A stretch of DNA of 7,529 bases from Sphingomonadaceae bacterium (GCA_023384025.1 JAHDXX010000156.1:1-7529), one strand, 5' to 3'. Positions 1-5,174 are shown, numbered from the stretch's first letter. Numbers and translations are program-made. Notes: a model not told the origin generated them from the sequence alone.

Positions 1-105
1 TTCGGTGAGGCCGGTCTCGGCCAGCATTTCCGCCAGCTCGCGCACGAGAGCGGTGTCGACATTCATGCCGGACTTTGATCCGGACGCGCCCTTGGTATCG
101 GCCAT
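1..105 (-). CDS. accB: Biotin carboxyl carrier protein of acetyl-CoA carboxylase, N-terminal part (partial)
   Basis: This is the first 35 codons of a gene that runs off the left edge. The residues read MADTKGASGSKSG, then MNVDTALVRELAEMLAETG, which resembles the start of alphaproteobacterial AccB: a short polar tail followed by a conserved helix. AccB carries the biotin that shuttles carboxyl groups in acetyl-CoA carboxylase, the first step of cytoplasmic fatty acid synthesis. The biotin-binding domain lies outside the window. The ATG at 105-103 is preceded by AAGGGG (116-111 on this strand) with a 5-nt gap, which supports this start. aroQ lies upstream in the same direction, the usual order in an aroQ-accB-accC cluster, but a foldback element now separates them. 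Only about 76 bases lie between that element and the start codon. I see no convincing promoter there, so transcription may come through the element from aroQ. Confidence 0.85.
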   Translation of the reverse strand, partial: MADTKGASGSKSGMNVDTALVRELAEMLAETGLTE

Positions 106-181
106 GAGAGCCCCTTGTTTATCTCTGGCGCCGCCTATGCGCGGGCTGGCTCGCAGTGGCAAGAGGGCAGGGCGCGAAAGT

Positions 182-214
182 TAGGGTCAGGACCTATTAA
201 CCGCGCCTTCGAGG
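182..214 (+). repeat. Left terminal inverted repeat of the foldback element
   Basis: This 33-bp arm pairs with 417-449 at 31 of 33 positions. The only mismatches are the GC at 205-206 opposite TT at 425-426. It begins TAGGGTCAGGACC and ends CTTCGAGG. The outermost T181 no longer pairs with G450, which fixes the repeat edge at the TA dinucleotide. Confidence 0.9.
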
Positions 215-310
215 CGTCGGAATGGCGAACAGATCGGAAGGAAATTCTCGCCGGGAAGGCTGGTTGCCATTCCAAGAGAATTTCGTTTCGAGATGGAAGC
301 CATTCCGTCG
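215..310. repeat. Hairpin arm A inside the foldback element
   Basis: There are three nested stems. Positions 215-226 pair with 299-310, with one mismatch (T217/T308). Positions 234-249 pair with 276-291, with one mismatch and one G-U pair; their core GAAATTCTC/GAGAATTTC is perfect. Positions 254-260 pair with 266-273 with one bulged A, leaving a TGGTT loop. An alternative pairing exists because GCCATTCC occurs twice (266-273 and 299-306), and either copy can pair with 219-226. That is a potential structural switch if transcribed, though this is inference from pairing only. Confidence 0.7.
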
Positions 311-321
311 TCCCGCAGGGA

Positions 322-416
322 TTTGACCAAAATGGCCCATTGCCACGTCGAGAGGGCTTGAAATATCGACATATTCCTGCGCCCCCTCTCCTTGCACTGG
401 GCCATTTTGCTTCAAA
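322..416. repeat. Hairpin arm B inside the foldback element
   Basis: Nested stems are 322-326 with 412-416, 328-339 with 398-409 (12 bp, core AAAATGGCCCA), 341-343 with 394-396, and 350-356 with 384-390 (GAGAGGG/CCCTCTC). The tip is AATAT-CGAC-ATATT at 362-375. Together with arm A and the terminal repeats it makes a three-way junction. The pairing was found by eye; no folding energy was calculated. Confidence 0.65.
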
Positions 417-449
417 CCTCGAAGTTGCGGTTAATAGGTCCTGACCCTA
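417..449 (-). repeat. Right terminal inverted repeat of the foldback element
   Basis: This is the complement of 182-214, running CCTCGAAG to GACCCTA on the plus strand. Its last three bases (447-449) are read on the minus strand as the TAG stop codon of aroQ, so the element end and the gene end coincide exactly. Confidence 0.9.
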
Positions 450-881
450 GAATTCCGCTACGGCGTCAAGCGCGATCAGGTAGCTTTGTGCCCCGTGCCC
501 TTCGACCGTTTTCGCCGCAGCGAGGCCGACATAGGAATGGTGGCGAAACGGCTCGCGCGCCTTGGGGTTGGAAAGGTGGACCTCGATCACCGGCACTGTG
601 ATCGACTTGATCGCATCGTGCAGTGCGACCGAGGTGTGGGTGTATCCGCCTGCGTTGAGCAGCACCGCACGCGCGCCTTCCGCCTGCGCTTCGTGCAGCC
701 AGTCGATCAGGTGCCCTTCATGGTTCGACTGGCGCATGTCGATCTCGTAGCCGAGCGGGCGTGCATGGTCCTCCAGCATCCCCGCAATATCGTCGAGCGT
801 GGTGGTGCCGTAGATTTCCGGCTCGCGCAGGCCGAGCAGGTTGAGGTTGGGGCCGTTGAGGACGTAGATGATCTGGCTCAT
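447..881 (-). CDS. aroQ: 3-dehydroquinate dehydratase, type II
   Basis: The enzyme converts 3-dehydroquinate to 3-dehydroshikimate in the shikimate pathway to aromatic amino acids. Type II enzymes are cytoplasmic dodecamers using an enolate mechanism. The 144 residues carry the full family signature: NGPNLN at 9-14, R19 and the catalytic Y24 in the flexible lid, RQSNHEG at 50-56, NAGGYTHTS at 76-84, EVHLSN with H102, and REPFRHHS at 109-116. Families usually run about 140-150 residues, so the protein is essentially complete. The start at 881 puts the conserved VLNGPNLN near the N-terminus as expected, although the Shine-Dalgarno upstream is weak. The stop codon TAG is made from the TA and first base of the foldback element, so the last residues (AVAEF) may differ from relatives. 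All catalytic residues lie well upstream and should be unaffected. Confidence 0.96.
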   Translation of the reverse strand: MSQIIYVLNGPNLNLLGLREPEIYGTTTLDDIAGMLEDHARPLGYEIDMRQSNHEGHLIDWLHEAQAEGARAVLLNAGGYTHTSVALHDAIKSITVPVIEVHLSNPKAREPFRHHSYVGLAAAKTVEGHGAQSYLIALDAVAEF

Positions 882-951
882 GCCGTGCGGTTAGCGTGTC
901 AGGCCGCGGGCGCAAAGCGGAAGCTTTTCAGGGCCGGTTCTCCCTGCGCAA

Positions 952-957
952 TATAAT
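952..957 (+). promoter_or_regulatory. TATAAT -10-like element in the aroQ/csp divergent intergenic region
   Basis: A perfect TATAAT sits in a short AT-rich island (950-958) inside otherwise GC-rich DNA, between aroQ (starting at 881, leftward) and the cold-shock gene (starting at 1172, rightward). I could not find a good -35 hexamer at 16-18 bp on the plus strand. On the minus strand the same island reads TATATT and could serve aroQ. If used for the cold-shock gene it would give a leader of about 200 nt, in keeping with the long leaders of cspA-type genes. Confidence 0.35.
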
Positions 958-1029
958 TGCTCGCTATTGTCGGTGCCGGGTGCTACTGCATCGGGGCTGA
1001 CGTCGAAATTTGCGACGGACTTCGAGATT

Positions 1030-1144
1030 TGCCGAGCATTTAGCGGCACCTTGGCCCCAGGGCCATCGTTGCGATGCAACCCAGACGACGACTTCCTTTC
1101 ATCGGACGATTTGACGCACGACCGGCAGACAATCTCGCCTGCCG
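1030..1144 (+). promoter_or_regulatory. Hairpin-rich presumed 5' leader of the cold-shock gene
   Basis: Four short stem-loops follow one another: TGCCG/CGGCA (1030-1034 with 1044-1048), TGGCC/GGCCA (1052-1056 with 1061-1065), CATCG/CGATG (1064-1068 with 1072-1076), and CGGCAG/CTGCCG (1123-1128 with 1139-1144). The second and third overlap by two bases, so they are nearly mutually exclusive. Cold-shock mRNAs of other bacteria have structured leaders that act as thermosensors. That this leader does so is inference. The rest of the 290-base gap (882-1171) shows no reading frame I would trust. Confidence 0.35.
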
Positions 1145-1171
1145 CAACGACCGTTCTTGAAAGGAACAATC

Positions 1172-1384
1172 ATGTCGAAGACCGGCACCGTAAAATTCTT
1201 TAACCAGGACAAGGGCTACGGCTTCATCCAACCCGACGACGGCTCGCCCGACAGCTTCGTGCACATCACCGCCGTGCAGGCGGCGGGCATGCACTCGCTC
1301 GATAAGGACCAGCGCCTGAACTACGAAGTCGAAACCGGCCGCAATGGCAAGGAAAGCGCCGTCAACCTTTCGGCTGCTGACTGA
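1172..1384 (+). CDS. Cold-shock domain protein (CspA family)
   Basis: A 70-residue single-domain cold-shock protein, an OB-fold that binds single-stranded RNA and DNA and melts mRNA structure. RNP1 is seen as KGYGFI at 14-19 and RNP2 as SFVHI at 28-32, with the usual aromatic residues F9, F10, Y16, F18 and F29. The length matches the family. The ATG at 1172 is preferred over an in-frame TTG at 1157 because AAAGGA (1160-1165) lies 6 nt upstream and MSKTGTVKFFN is the typical start. The gene is a monocistron: divergent from aroQ, convergent with the holin gene, and followed by a strong stem-loop. Some paralogues are cold-induced and others constitutive or stationary-phase; the sequence does not show which this is. 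Confidence 0.95.
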   Translation: MSKTGTVKFFNQDKGYGFIQPDDGSPDSFVHITAVQAAGMHSLDKDQRLNYEVETGRNGKESAVNLSAAD

Positions 1385-1390
1385 CCGGAT

Positions 1391-1424
1391 CGCGGGCGCG
1401 GGGGCAATCCCTGCGCCCGCGTTT
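1391..1424 (+). terminator. Stem-loop terminator after the cold-shock gene
   Basis: Positions 1391-1403 pair with 1409-1421: the outer nine base pairs CGCGGGCGC/GCGCCCGCG are perfect, one G-U pair follows, then three more G-C pairs. The loop is GCAAT, followed by only three T residues (1422-1424). It begins 6 bases after the csp stop and fits an intrinsic terminator with a weak U-tract. It also lies just beyond the stop of the convergent holin gene at 1432, so it may end both transcripts, although no T-run follows it on the minus strand. Confidence 0.65.
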
Positions 1425-1431
1425 CGAAGCC

Positions 1432-1845
1432 TTACCGCTCCACGCCCTTGACCTTGCCCCACTGGCGCGCGGCCGTGTAGCCGAGGTAGCCGGTGCCGAA
1501 CAGCGCGTAGAGCGGTTCGGGCAGGCCGTTGAGGTAGGCGTTCATTCCGCTGGCAATGTCTGCCGCCGCTCCGGGATTGAACGCGGCCAGCACACCCATC
1601 GGGATGGCGAACAGCAGCAGCGTATACATCACATAGAGAAAGCTCGGGCGGGCGCGGCTGGTCCATGGGTCAGCCGAATTGGCTTCCGCCACGATCGCTG
1701 CCAGGCGGACCTCGATCTGCTTCAGTTCCTGCGTGCCCTCGAGCGCGAGCAGCTCGAGCTTGGCTTTCGCCCGCGCTTCCTTGTCCGGGATCACCTTGTC
1801 GATGATCGAGGCGATGGGTCCGATAAGCGATTCGATCAGGGCCAT
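1432..1845 (-). CDS. Holin-like membrane protein, GTA three-TM holin type
   Basis: The 137-residue protein matches my memory of the family 'holin of 3TMs, for gene-transfer release' (Pfam GTA_holin_3TM). It has an N-terminal MALIESLIGPIASIIDKVIP followed by a charged helix (22-56), the motif DPWTSRARPSFLYV at 59-72, and a C-terminal RQWGKVKGVER. Two clear hydrophobic segments are visible (about 69-89 and 108-127); residues 1-19 form a third, more amphipathic one. Family members are thought to permeabilise the inner membrane so that gene transfer agent or phage particles and endolysin can escape. The start has CTGGAG about 8 nt upstream. No endolysin or capsid gene is present here; the neighbours are a cold-shock gene and a CitE-like lyase. 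Function as a lysis gene is inferred from family only, and a domesticated role is possible. Confidence 0.75.
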   Translation of the reverse strand: MALIESLIGPIASIIDKVIPDKEARAKAKLELLALEGTQELKQIEVRLAAIVAEANSADPWTSRARPSFLYVMYTLLLFAIPMGVLAAFNPGAAADIASGMNAYLNGLPEPLYALFGTGYLGYTAARQWGKVKGVER

Positions 1846-1917
1846 GGGATGCGCTCCAGCTATGCGAGTCGCCCCATCAGATAACCATATCGGTTCGTGT
1901 AGGAAAAGGAAAAGTTC

Positions 1918-2832
1918 CTATTCCGCCAATCCGGCATCAGCCAGCAGCGCCCGCGCCAGCTTGAGATGCGGGATGTCGACCATCGCGCCATGGAGCGCCA
2001 CGGTGCCTTTGCCCGGGTTTTCGGCGAAAACCTGCACCACGGCGCGGGCGTGCTCTATCTCCTCTTCCGAGGGGGTGAAGGCGGCATTGATAACCGGCAC
2101 CTGCGCCGGGTGTATCGCGAGCATCCCCCTGTATCCCTGGCTGCGAACCATCAGCGCGCGTTCGCGCAGGCCATCGAGATCGCGGAAGTCGGGCATCACC
2201 GTTTCGACCGGCGTTACCCCCGCTGCGACCGCGCCGAGCAGGCACAGGCTGCGGGCCAGTTCGTAGGTCGGCATGTAGCTGCCATCGGGCCGGTGCTGCA
2301 CCCGCGCACCCAGCGCGGACGAGAGGTCTTCCGCCCCCCAGCTCATGGCCACGAGCCGCTGCGCCCCGGGATAGTCCCCGGCATAGTCCCCGCACAGGAA
2401 CATCGCGCGCGGTGTTTCCGTGACCAGCGCCGCCACCCGCGTAGTTCCCGGGGCAATGCCGTGCCGCTGCTCCAGCGCTGTCAGCATGGCATCGAGCGTC
2501 ATCATGTCGGCCCGGCCTTCCGCCTTGGGCAGGAACAGCCCGCCCGGCGCCTGCGCCATGATTGCTTCGAGGTCCGCAGCAGTTTCACCGCGCGACAGCG
2601 GGTTGACCCGCACCCACAGCCGCGCCTTGTCGCTGCGGCTGGCAAGGAATGCCGCCACCGCCTCGCGCGCGGCCGGCTTGGCTTCGGGCAGGACCGAATC
2701 TTCGAGGTCGAGCAGGACGATGTCGGCCTCGCCGTCGGCAGCCTTGGCCATCTTGCGCTCGCTGTCACCGGGGGCGAACAGCCAGCTGCGCATCCTGGCA
2801 ATCTGGCGGGGAAGGGCGGGGCCAACGGTCAT
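1918..2832 (-). CDS. HpcH/HpaI aldolase/citrate lyase family protein (CitE-like CoA-ester lyase)
   Basis: A 304-residue TIM-barrel protein of the CitE/malyl-CoA lyase group. Visible motifs are RSWLFAPGDSERKM (15-28), LLDLEDSV (40-47), RVNP (75-78), LFLPKAEG (99-106), VTETPRAM (137-144) with the probable Mg2+ ligand E139, SWGAEDL (164-170) with D169, and AIHPAQ (239-244). These proteins cleave or hydrolyse short CoA esters such as malyl-CoA, methylmalyl-CoA or citramalyl-CoA. The substrate cannot be read from the sequence. There are no CitD or CitF partners, so it is not a citrate lyase subunit. I chose the ATG at 2832 because GAGGAG (2841-2846) lies 8 nt upstream; the frame remains open further upstream but runs through the tRNA. 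An inner ATG at 2793 lacks a ribosome site. The gene lies directly downstream of tRNA-Pro on the same strand and may share its promoter. Confidence 0.88.
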   Translation of the reverse strand: MTVGPALPRQIARMRSWLFAPGDSERKMAKAADGEADIVLLDLEDSVLPEAKPAAREAVAAFLASRSDKARLWVRVNPLSRGETAADLEAIMAQAPGGLFLPKAEGRADMMTLDAMLTALEQRHGIAPGTTRVAALVTETPRAMFLCGDYAGDYPGAQRLVAMSWGAEDLSSALGARVQHRPDGSYMPTYELARSLCLLGAVAAGVTPVETVMPDFRDLDGLRERALMVRSQGYRGMLAIHPAQVPVINAAFTPSEEEIEHARAVVQVFAENPGKGTVALHGAMVDIPHLKLARALLADAGLAE

Positions 2833-2859
2833 CACGGATACTCCTCGCCCGCCGGTTAA

Positions 2860-2873
2860 GCGCGCGCGCGCGC
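2860..2873. repeat. (GC)7 alternating purine-pyrimidine tract
   Basis: Seven uninterrupted GC dinucleotides lie between the tRNA and the CitE-like gene, 14 bases beyond the GAGGAG ribosome site. CCGG occurs on both sides (2852-2855 and 2873-2876) and can pair to close a loop. Such tracts can adopt Z-DNA and are slippage-prone; any function is speculative. Confidence 0.6.
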
Positions 2874-2911
2874 CGGGGCAAGGTGCCGTAGTGCGGGTAT
2901 AAGGGGGAAAT

Positions 2912-2919
2912 TCCACTGG
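2912..2919. repeat. Trailer half of an inverted repeat flanking tRNA-Pro
   Basis: TCCACTGG here is the exact complement of CCAGTGGA at 2996-3003 on the other side of the tRNA. In the precursor RNA the encoded CCA and the next five trailer bases could pair with the 5' leader, stacking on the acceptor stem with only AA opposite the discriminator A unpaired. Confidence 0.7.
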
Positions 2920-2993
2920 TCGGGACGAGAGGATTCGAACCTCCGACCCCCACACCCCCAGTGTGATGCGCTACCAGGCTGCGCTACGTCCCG
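2917..2993 (-). tRNA. tRNA-Pro (anticodon GGG)
   Basis: A 77-base cloverleaf including an encoded CCA. The acceptor stem is CGGGACG (2993-2987) with CGTCCCG (2927-2921). The D arm is GCGC/GCGC. The anticodon stem is TCACA/TGTGG with one T-G pair. The loop CTGGGGG places anticodon GGG at 2959-2957. The T arm contains GGTTCGAATCC. The GGG anticodon reads the proline codons CCC and CCU. C at position 1 paired with G72, and A73, are as in other bacterial tRNA-Pro. It stands alone, transcribed leftward. Confidence 0.97.
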
Positions 2994-2995
2994 TT

Positions 2996-3003
2996 CCAGT
3001 GGA
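2996..3003. repeat. Leader half of the inverted repeat flanking tRNA-Pro
   Basis: CCAGTGGA on the plus strand is transcribed as the UCCACUGG leader two bases before the mature tRNA 5' end. It complements the CCA end and trailer at 2912-2919. Confidence 0.7.
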
Positions 3004-3011
3004 GCGCGGCC

Positions 3012-3039
3012 CTATAGGACCGGTCATCCACGCTGGCAA
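3012..3039 (-). promoter_or_regulatory. Probable promoter of tRNA-Pro
   Basis: On the minus strand a -35-like TTGCCA (3039-3034) and a -10-like CTATAG (3017-3012) are 16 bp apart. Transcription would start around 3005, giving a leader of about 12 nt before the tRNA, a usual spacing. That leader contains the complementary 8-mer described for 2996-3003. Confidence 0.5.
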
Positions 3040-3110
3040 GCGCGATTGCCGCTCTGGCACAAGCATGGTTTCCAACGCGTTTCGTTGCGGTGCCCTTGCA
3101 TTGCTGCTAG

Positions 3111-3143
3111 GCGCCCCCACTTGCCGCACTGGAGCGGGGGCGC
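3111..3143 (+). other. GC-only 8-bp stem-loop upstream of yajC
   Basis: GCGCCCCC (3111-3118) pairs perfectly with GGGGGCGC (3136-3143) across a 17-base loop, about 70 bases before the yajC start. No T-run follows, so it is not a typical terminator. It could be part of the yajC-secDF leader. The surrounding gap (2994-3212) shows no clear promoter for yajC and no credible gene. Confidence 0.4.
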
Positions 3144-3212
3144 GACGGGCACTGGCTTGTCTGCGGGCCTGCCCCGGCATGGTCGCCACAACCGTAATGA
3201 CAGGCTAATTCG

Positions 3213-3536
3213 ATGCTCGATTTCCTCGCCGCTGCCAGTACCGCCGCTGAAGCTCCGCCCGCCTGGCTCGGCTGGCTCCCGATCGTCGGCATGATCGCGA
3301 TTTTCTGGTTCCTGATCATCCGTCCGCAGATGAAGCAGCAGAAGGCCCACCGTGAAAAGATTGCCGGGATCAAGAAGGGTGACCAGGTTGTCACCTCCGG
3401 CGGGATCGTGGGCAAGGTGACCAGGGTTGACGACAATTATGCCGATGTCGAGATCGCCCAGGGGGTCAAGGTCAAGGTGGTCAAGCACACCATTGGCGAT
3501 ATTGTGCCCCCGGGCGGCACACCGGCCAACGACTGA
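3213..3536 (+). CDS. yajC: Preprotein translocase subunit YajC
   Basis: A 107-residue inner membrane protein of the SecDF-YajC accessory complex, which associates with SecYEG. It has a short N-terminal tail, one membrane segment at about 20-36, and the family hallmark RPQMKQQKAHREKI at 37-50. A cytoplasmic domain follows with GDQVVTSGGIVGKV and VKVVKHTIGDIV. The length is normal. The Shine-Dalgarno before 3213 is weak (CAGG, 8 nt upstream), but the start gives the expected short periplasmic tail. It leads an operon with secD, whose start follows 27 bases after the yajC stop. Confidence 0.96.
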   Translation: MLDFLAAASTAAEAPPAWLGWLPIVGMIAIFWFLIIRPQMKQQKAHREKIAGIKKGDQVVTSGGIVGKVTRVDDNYADVEIAQGVKVKVVKHTIGDIVPPGGTPAND

Positions 3537-3563
3537 TCCGGCACGGGCAGGAGCACCAATCCG

Positions 3564-5162
3564 ATGATGGAATTCCCGACCTGGAAGAAGGTCTGGCTGT
3601 GGGGGATCACGCTGGCCTTTATCGTGGCCGCGATCCCGTCGGTCTTCTCGCTGACCGGCCAGCGCTGGCCTGACGCCCTGCCCGACCCGGTGGTCAACCT
3701 CGGCCTCGACCTCGCCGGTGGCAGCCACATCCTGCTCGAAGCGGATGCGGCGCAGGTGGCCGAACAGCGGATCGAGAACATGGAAGAGGCCATGCGCTCG
3801 ACCATGCGCAATGCCGAACCGCGCATCCGCATTGGCGATGTCTCGACCGCCAATGGCCGCCTCAGCTTCATGGTGGAAAGCCCGGCCGATGTTGACCGGG
3901 CCCGCGAACTGCTGATGCCGATGGTCAACGGCACCGGACTGACCCGCGACTGGGATCTGACTGTCGTTGACGAAACCCGCGTGGTGCTGACCCCGACCCA
4001 GGCCGGGCTTGAGCAGGCCGTGACCGATGCGATGGACAGCGCCACCGAAGTGGTGCGCAAGCGCATCGACGCGCTCGGCACGCGCGAGCCGACCATCATC
4101 CGCCAGGGCGATACCCGGATCGTGGTGCAGGTCCCCGGCCTGCAGGATCCCGACCAGCTCAAGGCCCTGCTTGGCCAGACCGCCAAGCTCGAGTTCAAGC
4201 TGGTCGACCAGACTGCCCTGCCAAGTGACGTGGAGCAGGGCATTGCCCCTCCGGGCAGCCAGATCTTCCCCTACGCTGACGGCACCGATTTCGCCGGCCA
4301 GTCGATCGCGGTGCGCCGCCTTGGCGGGATCAAGGGCGATAACCTGATCAACGCACAGCAGAGCTTCGACCAGCAGACCAACGAGCCGGTGGTCAACATC
4401 CAGTTCGACCAGCAGGGCGGCGCACGCTTCGCCAAGCTGACGCAGGAGAATGTCAACAAGCCGTTCGCGATCATTCTCGATGGCAAGGTCCTCTCGGCGC
4501 CCAACATCAACGAGCCGATCCTGGGCGGAAGCGCGCAGATTGCCGGCAGTTTCACGGTTGAAAGCGCCAACCAGCTGGCAATCTCGCTGCGTTCCGGCGC
4601 ACTTCCGGTGGACCTCGCCGTGGTCGAGGAACGCACTGTCGGCCCTGACCTGGGCAAGGATTCGATCCGGCGCGGCCTGATCGCGATGATGGTCGGGTCG
4701 ATTGCAGTGATTGCCCTGATGGTGGCCAGCTATGGCCGCTTCGGCATCTACGCCACAGCGGCTCTGGTGCTCAACGTGGGCATGATCCTCGGCGTCATGG
4801 CGCTGCTCGGCACCACGCTGACCTTGCCCGGCATCGCCGGGTTCGTGCTGACCATCGGTGCGGCGGTCGACGCCAACGTGCTGATCAACGAACGCATCCG
4901 CGAGGAACGCAAGCGAGGTCGTCGGATCGTTGCTGCGGTCGAAACCGGCTACAAGGAAGCCAGCCGTGCGATCTACGACGCCAACGTGACGAACTTCATC
5001 GCCGGTGTGCTGCTGTTCCTGTTCGGCTCCGGCCCGGTGCGCGGCTTCGCCGTGGTTCTGGTGATCGGGCTGTTCACCAGCGTGTTCACCGCTGTTACCC
5101 TGACCCGCATGTGGGTCGCCGACTGGCTGCGCAAGGCGCGCCCGTCCGAGCTCAATCTGTAA
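3564..5162 (+). CDS. secD: Protein translocase subunit SecD
   Basis: A 532-residue integral membrane protein that, with SecF, uses the proton gradient to help pull exported proteins through SecYEG. Membrane segment 1 is at about 9-28. It is followed by the conserved LGLDLAGG (46-53), the large periplasmic P1 region, and RTVGPDLG (357-364). Five more membrane segments follow at about 372-390, 394-415, 419-441, 476-487 and 494-513. VDANV (435-439) contains D436, which by family knowledge lies at the proton-relay aspartate position, and FGSGPVRGFAV closes the conserved core. The length is in the usual range. The first of two adjacent ATG codons (3564) is used because CAGGAG (3548-3553) lies 10 nt upstream. 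No defects are seen. Confidence 0.97.
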   Translation: MMEFPTWKKVWLWGITLAFIVAAIPSVFSLTGQRWPDALPDPVVNLGLDLAGGSHILLEADAAQVAEQRIENMEEAMRSTMRNAEPRIRIGDVSTANGRLSFMVESPADVDRARELLMPMVNGTGLTRDWDLTVVDETRVVLTPTQAGLEQAVTDAMDSATEVVRKRIDALGTREPTIIRQGDTRIVVQVPGLQDPDQLKALLGQTAKLEFKLVDQTALPSDVEQGIAPPGSQIFPYADGTDFAGQSIAVRRLGGIKGDNLINAQQSFDQQTNEPVVNIQFDQQGGARFAKLTQENVNKPFAIILDGKVLSAPNINEPILGGSAQIAGSFTVESANQLAISLRSGALPVDLAVVEERTVGPDLGKDSIRRGLIAMMVGSIAVIALMVASYGRFGIYATAALVLNVGMILGVMALLGTTLTLPGIAGFVLTIGAAVDANVLINERIREERKRGRRIVAAVETGYKEASRAIYDANVTNFIAGVLLFLFGSGPVRGFAVVLVIGLFTSVFTAVTLTRMWVADWLRKARPSELNL

Positions 5163-5174
5163 GGGATCGAGGCC

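Larger units (their letters stand above)
184..447. mobile_element. MITE-like foldback element inserted between aroQ and accB
   Basis: The 264-bp stretch is bounded by TA on both sides (182-183 and 448-449). It starts GGGTCAGGACC and ends GGTCCTGACCC. With the TA included, its ends form inverted repeats of 33 bp that match at 31 positions. No transposase or other credible reading frame lies inside; open frames on both strands follow from the palindromic sequence. TA duplication is typical of IS630/Tc1-mariner elements, so a non-autonomous derivative mobilised in trans is a reasonable inference. Because TA is its own complement, however, a true target duplication cannot be proved from one copy. 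The interior is two hairpin arms (215-310 and 322-416), so the whole element can fold as a basal stem with two branches. Origin from a RAYT-type palindromic repeat family is an alternative I cannot exclude. Confidence 0.8.

Noticed and set aside
106..181. Possible accB promoter (TTGCCA followed by CATAGG at 17 bp on the minus strand)
   Set aside because: The -10 match is too poor to support a promoter call without transcript data.
115..444. Overlapping open frames on both strands across the foldback element
   Set aside because: They arise because the element is an inverted repeat. They have no family likeness and no good ribosome sites, and one of them runs from end to end of the palindromic structure.
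1157..1171. Upstream TTG start for the cold-shock protein
   Set aside because: It would place the AAAGGA ribosome site inside the coding region and add five residues not usual for the family.
2833..2955. N-terminal extension of the CitE-like protein
   Set aside because: The open frame runs back into the tRNA gene. The ATG at 2832 with GAGGAG 8 nt upstream gives the normal family start.
2917..2993. tRNA-Pro as an attachment site of an integrated element
   Set aside because: No integrase and no direct repeat of the tRNA 3' end is visible in the window. The flanking repeat is inverted, not direct.
3035..3050. GGCAA/TTGCC hairpin near the tRNA promoter
   Set aside because: It is only five base pairs, has no U-tract, and overlaps the -35 region; chance is the simplest explanation.
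2963..3208. Small plus-strand frame with a hydrophobic stretch resembling a signal peptide
   Set aside because: It begins inside the tRNA, neither it nor an inner ATG at 3065 has a ribosome site, and the translation looks compositionally random.
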